A stretch of DNA of 21,188 nt, from assembly GCA_024236495.1 (NCBI GenBank), contig JACKKJ010000013.1, positions 1-21,188 of the forward strand, given 5' to 3'. Origin of the DNA: Paracoccaceae bacterium. Lineage in GTDB: Bacteria > Pseudomonadota > Alphaproteobacteria > Rhodobacterales > Rhodobacteraceae. The position numbers and the translations under genes were made by a program. Positions 14,365-21,188 of the stretch are shown one piece after another. Under the pieces are notes generated by a model. That model was given only the letters and a program-made list of their open reading frames with translations, did no database searches and was not told where the DNA came from. The first letter of the stretch is position 1; each line of letters starts with the position of its first letter.

Positions 14365-15977
14365 CTGGCACGATATTCACCGGCGGCCCGATCCTGAGCA
14401 TGGATGCGGCAGACACGCGCCCGGAGGCCGTCGGCATTTGCGGCGACAGGATCCTTGCGGTTGGCGGGCTTTCCAATGTGCGGCAAGCGCTACCCGAGGC
14501 GTCCATCCATGATCTTCATGGGCGCACCTTGATTCCTGCCTTCATCGATCCACACGGCCATTTCCCTGACAGCGCGATCGTCTCGCTGTTGCGTGCCGAC
14601 CTGTCGCCCGGGGCCGGGTCCCGCTGCCTTTCCGATGTCCTTGCGCGGCTCGCCGCGAAGGCAGGTGAAACGGCGCCGGGCGACTGGGTGATGGGGGCCG
14701 GGTTTGATGAAACCCAGCTGACCGAGCGGCGGATGCCCACGCGGGACGAGCTTGATGCCGTCTCGAACATCCACCCGATATGGGTTCTCCACACATCGGG
14801 GCATTGCGGGGTGGCCAACTCCATGGCGATGGCGCGCCAGGGGATCGACGGATCAAGCGCCGATCCCGACGGTGGGCGATATCTGCGCGATGCGTCCGGG
14901 CGTTTGACCGGAGGGATCGAAGGCCTTTCCGCCATGGGGGCAATGGGCGATACCCATTTCCTGATTGACGACGCCTCTTTTGCGAAGTGCTTCGCGGCAG
15001 CCCGCGACGAGTATCTCGCACAAGGCGTGACGCTGGCGCAGAATTCATGGACAGCCCTGCCGCTTCTGGAACTGTTTCAGAAGGTCGCCCTGAAAGGCGA
15101 TCCGGGAATCGATCTGATCCTTCTGCCGGTGGCAGAGATCGAGCCGGGTCTTTCCCGGGACGGGCTTGGCAGGGACTGGCCGGATGGGGCGATCAGGCTC
15201 GGGCCAAGAAAGCTTCTGACCGATGGTTCCTTCCAGATGCGCACGGCGTTTCTGACGGCACCCTACCTTGGCACGCAGGTACATGGGCTGCCCTATCTCG
15301 ACCGCGACACGCTTTTCGCCGAAACGCGCAAGCTGCACCGACTGGGCTTTCAGATCCATTGCCACTGCAACGGCGATGCGGCGTCGGACATGTTCCTTGA
15401 TGCGGTCGCTGCGGCACAGGCCGACCGCCCGCGTCCCGATCATCGGCACACAATCATCCACGGGCAGGTCATGCGTCGCGACCAGATCAGGCGCTGCGCC
15501 GACCTGGGCGTGACGATCAGTTTCTTTCCCGCGCATGTCTGGTATTGGGGCGATCAGCACCACGAGACGATCCTTGGACCGGATCGGGCGCAGGACATCT
15601 CACCTACTGCCTGGGCCAGTGCCGAGGGCCTGCGCTTCACAATCCACAACGATGCGTCCGTGACCCCCACTCGGCCATTGAAGCTGATCGATACGACCGT
15701 CAACCGCCGTACGCGGGGTGGACGCATCCTCGGACCCGATCAGCGCATCTCGCCGCTTGCCGCCTTGCGCGCCCACACCATCGACGCCGCGTGGCAGGTC
15801 TTTCGTGAGGACGAGCGCGGATCGCTGGAGCCCGGCAAGCTTGCCGATCTGGCGATCCTGGAAGACAACCCGCTCGCGCGGCCTGACACGATCGGCGCAA
15901 TCGAGATTTGCGAAACCTGGCGGCACGGAAGGCAGGTTTACCGTCGTCACGCGGCGCCGGCCGACGGGCGCGCTTGA
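14361..15977 (+). CDS. Metal-dependent amidohydrolase family 3 protein (YtcJ-like)
   Basis: A 538-residue cytoplasmic hydrolase of the amidohydrolase superfamily. The N-terminal beta-sandwich part (GTIFTGGPILSMD, DRILAVGG) leads into FIDPHGH with the metal-binding pair H65 and H67. Further active-site candidates are H333/H335 in IHCHCNGD, H367 in IIHGQ and D431 in HNDASVTP; the C-terminal SLEPGKLADLAILEDNP returns to the sandwich. The subfamily includes N-substituted formamide deformylases and many proteins of unknown substrate. The ATG at 14361 overlaps the ATPase stop (ATGA), so the enzyme is translationally coupled to the importer and probably cleaves an amide or related bond in the imported compound. 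The frame extends upstream to 14226 inside the ATPase gene without support. Confidence 0.92.
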   Translation: MTGTIFTGGPILSMDAADTRPEAVGICGDRILAVGGLSNVRQALPEASIHDLHGRTLIPAFIDPHGHFPDSAIVSLLRADLSPGAGSRCLSDVLARLAAKAGETAPGDWVMGAGFDETQLTERRMPTRDELDAVSNIHPIWVLHTSGHCGVANSMAMARQGIDGSSADPDGGRYLRDASGRLTGGIEGLSAMGAMGDTHFLIDDASFAKCFAAARDEYLAQGVTLAQNSWTALPLLELFQKVALKGDPGIDLILLPVAEIEPGLSRDGLGRDWPDGAIRLGPRKLLTDGSFQMRTAFLTAPYLGTQVHGLPYLDRDTLFAETRKLHRLGFQIHCHCNGDAASDMFLDAVAAAQADRPRPDHRHTIIHGQVMRRDQIRRCADLGVTISFFPAHVWYWGDQHHETILGPDRAQDISPTAWASAEGLRFTIHNDASVTPTRPLKLIDTTVNRRTRGGRILGPDQRISPLAALRAHTIDAAWQVFREDERGSLEPGKLADLAILEDNPLARPDTIGAIEICETWRHGRQVYRRHAAPADGRA

Positions 15978-16015
15978 AGCAGGCCGGCGACACGGGCAAG
16001 GATCGGGGCCGGTCC

Positions 16016-16055
16016 GGGTATGCCAAAAATACCCCCGAAACGGCCCCCCTGGGGC
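16016..16055. terminator. Two hairpins between convergent genes, possible bidirectional terminator
   Basis: The 121-bp gap between the amidohydrolase and oxidoreductase stops holds GGGTAT (16016-16021) paired with ATACCC (16029-16034), seven-base loop, and GCCCC (16043-16047) paired with GGGGC (16051-16055), three-base loop. Neither is followed by a T-run, so termination by them is plausible but unproven. Confidence 0.4.
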
Positions 16056-16098
16056 AAACTGCGACGACATGCCGTGGCAGGGCGCCAGGCCGCAAGAC

Positions 16099-18519
16099 CT
16101 AGGCGCGCAGACGCTTTCCCTCCGGGTCGAAGGGAGGGCGGGTCAGGATCTCTGCCTCGTGCATCTGGCCCAGGATCGCGACGTGGACACGGTCGCCGGG
16201 GCTGGCCATCCCGACCTTTACATAGGCCAACGCAAGAGAGCGGCCCACCGAATAGCCGTAGGCGCCGGAACTGACCTGCCCCACCGGCGTACCGTCGGGG
16301 AGAAAGACAGGTTCGCCCCCGCTGGCATCGGCGATTGTCGCCTCGATAGCGATCTGCACCAGCCTGTCGCGTGCAGGCCTGTCGCGCACGGCCAGATAGG
16401 CCCCCCTGTTCAGGAAATCGCCCTTGTCCAGCTTGATCAGCCCGGCAAGCCCGGATTCCTGTGGCCAGTATTCCGGCGAGTATTCACGGGTAAAGCTGCC
16501 GTATCCTTTTTCGATCCGCAAAGACCCCAGCGCCCGCGATCCTACCGGGCCGGCCCCGAAAGCCGGGGCCGCCTCGATCAATGCGCGGTACAGCGTCAGT
16601 TGATCCGCCTCGGCGCAGTGCAGTTCCCATCCAAGATCCCCTGTAAAGCTGACCCTTAGCGCGACCACATCCACACCCGCTACCTTGATCCTCTGCGATC
16701 GCATGAAAGGGAAGGCCCCGGTCGAAAGGTCTGCATCCGTGCAGGTCGCCAACAGCGCGCGGGACTTCGGCCCTGCCACGTTGAAGCCGGCCATTTCCGT
16801 TGTGACAGAGCGGAAGCTCGTCCCTTCAGGGAGCGGGACCGCGGCGAAGAAGCGTTGGTGGAACCGTTCGGCCATGCCGGAGCCGATCATCAGGAATTCA
16901 TCCTCGGCCAGCCGCGTCACGGTGAAGTCGCCCGCCACGCCACCCCGCTTGCCGATCAGCGGTGAAAGGCAGGACCGGCCGATCTGGGTTGGCATCCGAT
17001 TGGCCAGTAGCCGGTTCAGCCAGTCTTCCGCCCCCGGTCCCCTGACTTCGTAGCGGGCAAAGTTCGAGATGTCGATGATACCCGCATTCTCTCGCAGCAT
17101 CCGCGCCTCGCGACCCACCGGGCCCCACCAGTTCTGGCGCGTGAAGCCGTGGGTTTCTTCCTTTGGCTCGTCTCCGGTCGCGAACCAGAGCGGATGCTCC
17201 CAGCCGAAGTTCATCCCGAAGACGGCGCCAAGGCCCTTCTGGCAATCGTAGGCGGGGCGGGTGCGGGCGGGGCGCCCGGCGGCGCGTTCCTCGTTGGGGA
17301 AATGGATCTTGAAACGGTTGGCGTACTGGTCCCTTACCCGCGCCCGGGTAAAAGCCTTGTCCGCCCAGTCGCCGAACCGCGCGAGATCCCAGGCGAACAT
17401 GTCCAGCGATGATTCCCCCTCGATGATCCATTCGGCAGCGAGTTTCCCAAGACCGCCCGATTGAGAAAAGCCCGGGATGATGCCGTTGCAGCAGAAGTAG
17501 TTCCGCAGTTCCGGCACCGGGCCGAACAATGCCGCGCTGTCGGGTGACCAGATCATCGGGCCGTTGATCACACGCTTGATCCCGGCGGTGCCGACGACCG
17601 GAACCCGATTGATGGCCCGCATCACGTTTTCTTCAAGCCGTTCCAGATCATCTTCGAACAGTTCATGCCCGAAGCCCTGCGGGGTGCCGGCTTCGGCCCA
17701 AAACTTCATGTTGCGTTCATAGGCCCCGACCAGAAGGCCAAGTCCCTCCTGGCGCAGGTAGTATTCGCCATCGCGATCCGCGACCGACGGCAGCCGGCGG
17801 CCCAGTTCGGCGATTTCCGGAATGGTTTCGGTGACGAAGTACTGATGCTCTGTCGGGATGAGCGGAAGTGCCAGTCCCGCCATGGCGGCTACTTCCCGTG
17901 CCCACAGACCGGCGGCGTTGATGACCCAGCGGGTATGGATGTCGCCCTTTTCTGTCCTGACAATCCAGCTGCCGTCGGGCTGCGCTTCCGTCCCCGTCAC
18001 CGGTGTGAAGCGGTGAATCTCCGCACCCATCCTGCGCGCGCCGGTCGCATAGGCATGCGTCACGCCAGAGGGGTCAACATTGCCGCCATCAGGTTCGAAC
18101 ATGATGGTACGGATACCGTCGAAGTTCACCAGCGGATGCAAACGCTCGGCCTCGTCGCGGCTGATCTCCGCAAAATTCAGCCCATAGCGACGCGCCTTTG
18201 CTGCCTGAAGCCGAAGCTGATGCTCTCGTGCCTCGGTCTGGGCGAGATAGAGAGAGCCGGGCTGGAAGATGCCGCAGCCCTGACCGGTCTCTGCCTCGAG
18301 TTCCTTGTAGAGGTTCATCGTATAGTGCTGAAGCCGCGAGATATTGGTGGAATCATGCAGGCCGTGAATGTTGGCAGCGGCATGCCAGGTAGAGCCCGAG
18401 GTCAGTTCGCTGCGTTCGAGAAGGACGGCATCGGTCCAGCCCAACTTGGCCAGATGATAGAGGATCGAGCAGCCGACAAGGCCGCCCCCGATGACAACAG
18501 CGCTGGTGTGGGTTCGCAT
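16099..18519 (-). CDS. FAD-dependent oxidoreductase fused to GcvT-type folate-binding domains (dimethylglycine/sarcosine dehydrogenase-like)
   Basis: An 806-residue flavoenzyme. Residues 6-16 form the dinucleotide fold (VVIGGGLVG). H46 in GSTWHAAAN matches the His that binds FAD covalently in dimethylglycine and sarcosine dehydrogenases. The DAO domain runs to about 370, followed by the FAO-type linker (RPARTRPAYDC, FGWEHPLWFA) and the GcvT domain (GIIDISNFARYEVRGPGAEDWLNRLLAN, FTGDLGWELH, RIEKGYGSF, ESGLAGLIKLDKGDF) with its C-terminal barrel. The family oxidatively removes N-methyl groups and passes the one-carbon unit to tetrahydrofolate. The start at 18519 has GGAG six bases upstream. The gene follows the MmgE/PrpD gene after a 157-bp gap with a hairpin. 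The exact amine substrate is not known. Confidence 0.93.
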   Translation of the reverse strand: MRTHTSAVVIGGGLVGCSILYHLAKLGWTDAVLLERSELTSGSTWHAAANIHGLHDSTNISRLQHYTMNLYKELEAETGQGCGIFQPGSLYLAQTEAREHQLRLQAAKARRYGLNFAEISRDEAERLHPLVNFDGIRTIMFEPDGGNVDPSGVTHAYATGARRMGAEIHRFTPVTGTEAQPDGSWIVRTEKGDIHTRWVINAAGLWAREVAAMAGLALPLIPTEHQYFVTETIPEIAELGRRLPSVADRDGEYYLRQEGLGLLVGAYERNMKFWAEAGTPQGFGHELFEDDLERLEENVMRAINRVPVVGTAGIKRVINGPMIWSPDSAALFGPVPELRNYFCCNGIIPGFSQSGGLGKLAAEWIIEGESSLDMFAWDLARFGDWADKAFTRARVRDQYANRFKIHFPNEERAAGRPARTRPAYDCQKGLGAVFGMNFGWEHPLWFATGDEPKEETHGFTRQNWWGPVGREARMLRENAGIIDISNFARYEVRGPGAEDWLNRLLANRMPTQIGRSCLSPLIGKRGGVAGDFTVTRLAEDEFLMIGSGMAERFHQRFFAAVPLPEGTSFRSVTTEMAGFNVAGPKSRALLATCTDADLSTGAFPFMRSQRIKVAGVDVVALRVSFTGDLGWELHCAEADQLTLYRALIEAAPAFGAGPVGSRALGSLRIEKGYGSFTREYSPEYWPQESGLAGLIKLDKGDFLNRGAYLAVRDRPARDRLVQIAIEATIADASGGEPVFLPDGTPVGQVSSGAYGYSVGRSLALAYVKVGMASPGDRVHVAILGQMHEAEILTRPPFDPEGKRLRA

Positions 18520-18620
18520 GAAAGGCTCCTTGGTTCCGGAATGTCGGGGAATCTGCGGTTTCGGTTCGGGGCGGCTCAGTGGCCGGGACGGGCACCTGCC
18601 ATGAGCCTTCGGTCCGCGAT

Positions 18621-18649
18621 GATCGGGGACATGGAACAGGCCCCCGATC
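18621..18649 (-). terminator. Intercistronic inverted repeat between PrpD-like and oxidoreductase genes
   Basis: GATCGGGG (18621-18628) and CCCCGATC (18642-18649) form a perfect eight-base stem with a 13-base loop, starting 27 bases after the PrpD-family stop on the minus strand. Without a T-run it may be a partial terminator, an mRNA processing or stability element, or an operator for the downstream gene. Confidence 0.45.
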
Positions 18650-18676
18650 TCCGCTGCCCGATTGGCCCGGATGCGA

Positions 18677-20068
18677 TCAGTGCCCGGGCGGATCGTAGAT
18701 CAGGTCTGCCAGTTCGCTGAACCTGCTGGAGTTGGAAGTCAGGGACAGGACACGCTCGCAAATCGCGCGGGCGCGTGGCTCGCCAAGTACGGGGGTGGCG
18801 AACTGAAAGAACTTTTCGATGATCTCAGCCCTCCCGAAGGGGGATTCCGGCCCGCCGCGCGCATGGATCGTGCCGGTTTCCAGAACGCGGCCATCGGTCA
18901 GGGTGACCTTGACATCGGCATGCCGTTTCGCCGGGTAGCTTGCCGAATGCTCGGGGCCTTCGGCTACATGCAACCTCTCCATCATCTCGATGACAGCGGC
19001 ATCTGAAAGCCCTGCGCCCGAAACATGCTCCACCCCGACGCGGCGATGGACGGCCATGACGGCCAGCGGAAACTTCATCGAATACTGTGCGACCGAACTG
19101 CTTTCCGGCACGCCATTGAACAATTCCACGGCGTTGAAAAAGGTGCGGACATCGATTCGCGCGATCTCTTCGGTGGCGAAGTCATGCGTGTTGAACAGTG
19201 ACTGCAGCCCATCGATGGCGGCGTGGGTCCAGCGGCAGGTGGGATAGGGTTTGATGTATTGCAGGAGTGTCTGCCAGCTCTTGCCCAGATCCTCCCAGTG
19301 GCAGATCACTTCGCGGTCTTCGACGGTCACTGCGGGTGCACCGGTGAAACCCAGTTCGGCCTGTATGGCTGCGGTGACGCCCGCCATGGCACCGAAAGAG
19401 GACCCGTCATGAAGCATCGTGGGGGTTGCGATCTCTCGCATCATCTGGCTGCGCGGCCCGTGAAACTCGGCGATGCCAAGTGCTTCACGCAGCTGTGCGG
19501 GCGTCAGCCGGCGCATGCGGGCAACCATGGCGGCAACGCCAAGGGCATTCCAGGCGCCTGATGTGTGGTATTCGGGAACGGTCGCGTGCAGCGCTGTCGC
19601 CGCCCGACCCGATATTTCGTATCCCACGACCAATGTCGCCAAGGCCTCGGGGCCGGTAAGATCGGACTGGGCTTCTGCCAAGGCGGCAAGCGTCGGCATG
19701 ACAACCACGCCGATGTGCCCCTTCGTCGGGTTGTAGCCATCATGCGCATCCAGATTGTCGATCGCCGTGGCCGATGCAAATGCCGCCCCGGCAAGGCTCA
19801 CGCGGCGCCCGTCGAACAGCAACCGGGCCGAGAACCCGGGCACCTGGCTGGAAAGAAGCCGGACGGCAGTTTCGCGCGCGATCACCCCCGGCTCCATCGG
19901 CAGTGCGGCAATGGCGACACCCAGCGTGTCGAGCAAAAGCAATCCCGCCCTTTCCAGCACTTCAAGCGGGATATCCTGATGCCCGAGGTCCAGCACGAAA
20001 GTGGTTGCACGCGCAAGACCTGGTCCGCCGTCCCCAGTCGGCTCGAACTTGAGCTTTGCGTGTCGCAT
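18677..20068 (-). CDS. MmgE/PrpD family protein
   Basis: A 463-residue cytoplasmic protein of the MmgE/PrpD family, which includes 2-methylcitrate dehydratase, cis-aconitate decarboxylase and iminodisuccinate epimerase. Family features: LLLLDTLGVAIAALP near the N-terminus, AIDNLDAHDGYNPTKGHIG around residue 110, YHTSGAWNALGVAAMVARM, and KPYPTCRWTHAAIDG in the middle, the conserved Lys-Pro-Tyr-Pro/Thr-His segment. Length is normal. The ATG at 20068 has GGAG six bases upstream. It is first in its transcription unit, divergent from a LysR gene with a 191-bp spacer, and upstream of the flavoenzyme, so LysR control is likely. It is not linked to propionate genes here, so a role as a 2-methylcitrate dehydratase is less likely than a dehydratase or epimerase in a specialised catabolic path. 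Confidence 0.92.
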   Translation of the reverse strand: MRHAKLKFEPTGDGGPGLARATTFVLDLGHQDIPLEVLERAGLLLLDTLGVAIAALPMEPGVIARETAVRLLSSQVPGFSARLLFDGRRVSLAGAAFASATAIDNLDAHDGYNPTKGHIGVVVMPTLAALAEAQSDLTGPEALATLVVGYEISGRAATALHATVPEYHTSGAWNALGVAAMVARMRRLTPAQLREALGIAEFHGPRSQMMREIATPTMLHDGSSFGAMAGVTAAIQAELGFTGAPAVTVEDREVICHWEDLGKSWQTLLQYIKPYPTCRWTHAAIDGLQSLFNTHDFATEEIARIDVRTFFNAVELFNGVPESSSVAQYSMKFPLAVMAVHRRVGVEHVSGAGLSDAAVIEMMERLHVAEGPEHSASYPAKRHADVKVTLTDGRVLETGTIHARGGPESPFGRAEIIEKFFQFATPVLGEPRARAICERVLSLTSNSSRFSELADLIYDPPGH

Positions 20069-20115
20069 GGCCGGCTCCGCCCTGTTTCACGACAAGACTA
20101 TGACGGTGGCAAGCC

Positions 20116-20130
20116 TCTTTCACGCAAAGA
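20116..20130. promoter_or_regulatory. Short perfect dyad in the LysR/PrpD spacer, candidate operator
   Basis: TCTTT (20116-20120) and AAAGA (20126-20130) flank CACGC. A 15-bp dyad in a divergent LysR spacer is the usual form and size of a LysR recognition site, though it is not a strict T-N11-A box. It lies about 48 bases upstream of the PrpD-like ATG. Confidence 0.4.
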
Positions 20131-20202
20131 CTTGAAGCTCAATGACATCGAAAAATTTATCCATACTCTCTTCTGGCGCTTTACTCCCAAGGTCCGGACA
20201 CG

Positions 20203-20218
20203 TCATGTGGCTGCATGA
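20203..20218. promoter_or_regulatory. TCATG-N6-CATGA dyad upstream of the LysR gene, candidate operator
   Basis: TCATG (20203-20207) and CATGA (20214-20218) form a perfect 16-bp dyad, about 42 bases before the LysR ATG. It is flanked by two direct copies of TCCGGAC (20193-20199 and 20219-20225). This may be an autoregulatory site. Confidence 0.4.
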
Positions 20219-20259
20219 TCCGGACGCCAGAACCGGTCCGTACAGCCGGAGACTGCACC

Positions 20260-21162
20260 ATGAAACAGCCCCTGCCACTGAACTACATCCGCTCTTTCGA
20301 AAGCGCGGCGCGGAATCTCAGCTTCACGGCAGCCGCGGCCGAGTTGGGGTATACACAGGCGGCTATCAGCAACCACATCCGCGCGTTGGAACACTTCATC
20401 GGGCATGATCTTTTCGTGCGTTATCCCCGCAGCCTGAAGCTGACCGAGATGGGGGAGGCCTTTCTGCCTACGCTGCGGCAGGCCCTGGGTCAGATCGATC
20501 TAGCGACCGAGGCGATTGTGGCAGGGGCGCGCAACCGTACCGTTACGATCAGCTGCCCGGTCAGTCTGGCCGAAAACTGGTTGTCGCAGGTGCTGACGGA
20601 TTTCCGCCGCCAGCATCCGGACATCGAGATCGTGCTTCAGGGTACCGTCTGGGAGGAACCTGAAGAACAGAAGGTCGATCTGGCAATCTCGGTTCGCCGA
20701 TTCGATGCGCAACCTGTCGGATCCGACCTGATGTGGGAAGATGAGCTGACGCTGCTTTGCGCACCCGAACTGGCCTATGGCGCGCGACCGATCCGCACGG
20801 CCGCCGATCTTGCGCAGCGAGAATGGATCTTCGTGCTTGGCCGCCAGGATTGCTGGAGCGCCTTTTCGGGAGAGATCGGCCTTGACGATCCTGCCCAGCT
20901 GAGGCGGATCACCACGAACTCCACGAATATCGCGCTGGAGCTTTGTGCGCAGGGGGCGGGCCTGGTGGTCACCCAACGTTCTCTCGCGCAGCTTTACTTG
21001 CGTCGTGGTCTTCTGGTCGAACCACTTGCCATGACGCGGCCCAGCCCATGGGCCTACTATCTTTCCGTCAACCCGCGATCGCGGGGCCGGTTGCATGTTG
21101 CCTTGAGAGACTGGCTGATGGCATGCGCGCAGCGGGATTTCCCGAGGCCCCGCCCGGATTGA
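20260..21162 (+). CDS. LysR family transcriptional regulator (GcvA-like)
   Basis: A 300-residue regulator. Residues about 5-64 form the winged HTH: PLNYIRSFESAARNLSFTAA, then ELGYTQAAISNHIRALEHFI with the recognition helix, then LFVRYPRSLKLTEMG. The rest is the two-lobe effector-binding domain (TVTISCPVSLAENWLSQVL, DLAISVRRFD, LCAQGAGLVVTQRSLA). The PLNYIRSFESAAR opening resembles the GcvA subgroup. The ATG at 20260 has GGAG eight bases upstream; the in-frame ATG at 20215 sits within a dyad and lacks a ribosome site. It is divergent from the MmgE/PrpD gene and is expected to control that unit and the flavoenzyme gene. The effector is unknown. The window ends 26 bases after its stop. Confidence 0.94.
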   Translation: MKQPLPLNYIRSFESAARNLSFTAAAAELGYTQAAISNHIRALEHFIGHDLFVRYPRSLKLTEMGEAFLPTLRQALGQIDLATEAIVAGARNRTVTISCPVSLAENWLSQVLTDFRRQHPDIEIVLQGTVWEEPEEQKVDLAISVRRFDAQPVGSDLMWEDELTLLCAPELAYGARPIRTAADLAQREWIFVLGRQDCWSAFSGEIGLDDPAQLRRITTNSTNIALELCAQGAGLVVTQRSLAQLYLRRGLLVEPLAMTRPSPWAYYLSVNPRSRGRLHVALRDWLMACAQRDFPRPRPD

Positions 21163-21188
21163 GTGGCCTGGCGGCAGACAAGACGCTT

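Noticed and set aside
17665..18720. A 351-codon plus-strand open frame opposite the flavoenzyme
   Set aside because: It overlaps the well-supported FAD-binding part on the other strand and lacks any domain.
18677..20068. Calling the MmgE/PrpD gene prpD (2-methylcitrate dehydratase)
   Set aside because: No methylcitrate synthase, methylisocitrate lyase or other propionate gene is nearby, and the family covers several reactions.

Overview
The window is GC-rich, gene-dense bacterial DNA. Codon usage, Shine-Dalgarno sites, a YHS-domain secreted protein, a Tat-exported peptide-type binding protein and a dimethylglycine-dehydrogenase-like enzyme all suggest an alphaproteobacterium, probably in the Rhodobacterales/Paracoccaceae. 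This assignment is inferred from style and gene content. No rRNA, tRNA, CRISPR array, insertion sequence or phage gene was seen.

Region 1 (46-5724, minus strand) is a three-gene block of unrecognised proteins. In transcription order it encodes a 1262-residue cytoplasm-type protein with a papain-like active-site motif (Q754-G-P-V-G-S-C760-F) and a candidate His1047, then a 148-residue acidic protein 50 bp downstream, then a secreted 421-residue protein with eight cysteines and a Tyr/Ser/Gly/Asp-rich low-complexity tail. This is the most novel part of the window. It could be a cysteine-protease effector with a partner or immunity protein, but no delivery machinery lies in the window and the function is inferred.

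Region 2 (5909-7686, minus strand) holds a secreted YHS-domain protein, a glutathione S-transferase-like protein with a CPYV active site, and a GNAT acetyltransferase. The last two overlap by four bases. A strong GC hairpin separates the YHS gene from the transferase gene.

Region 3 (7973-15977) is a regulator plus a divergent transport and catabolism operon. An XRE-type HTH regulator (minus) faces a Tat-signal family-5 solute-binding protein, two DppB/DppC-type permeases, two DppD/DppF-type ATPases and an amidohydrolase of the YtcJ/family-3 type (plus). The last three junctions overlap at the stop and start codons. The divergent spacer carries a good sigma70-like promoter for the regulator, overlapped by three GCGTSA boxes spaced exactly 10 bp apart. 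A stem-loop after the binding-protein gene probably lowers transcription into the permease genes.

Region 4 (16099-21162) has a MmgE/PrpD-family protein followed by an 806-residue FAD oxidoreductase/GcvT fusion (minus strand), with a divergent LysR regulator (plus). The LysR/PrpD spacer has two short perfect dyads that could be operators. Regions 3 and 4 plausibly import and break down an amide or N-alkylated (for example N-methyl) amino compound: the ABC system imports it, the amidohydrolase cleaves it and the flavoenzyme demethylates it into the folate pool. The substrate cannot be read from the sequence.
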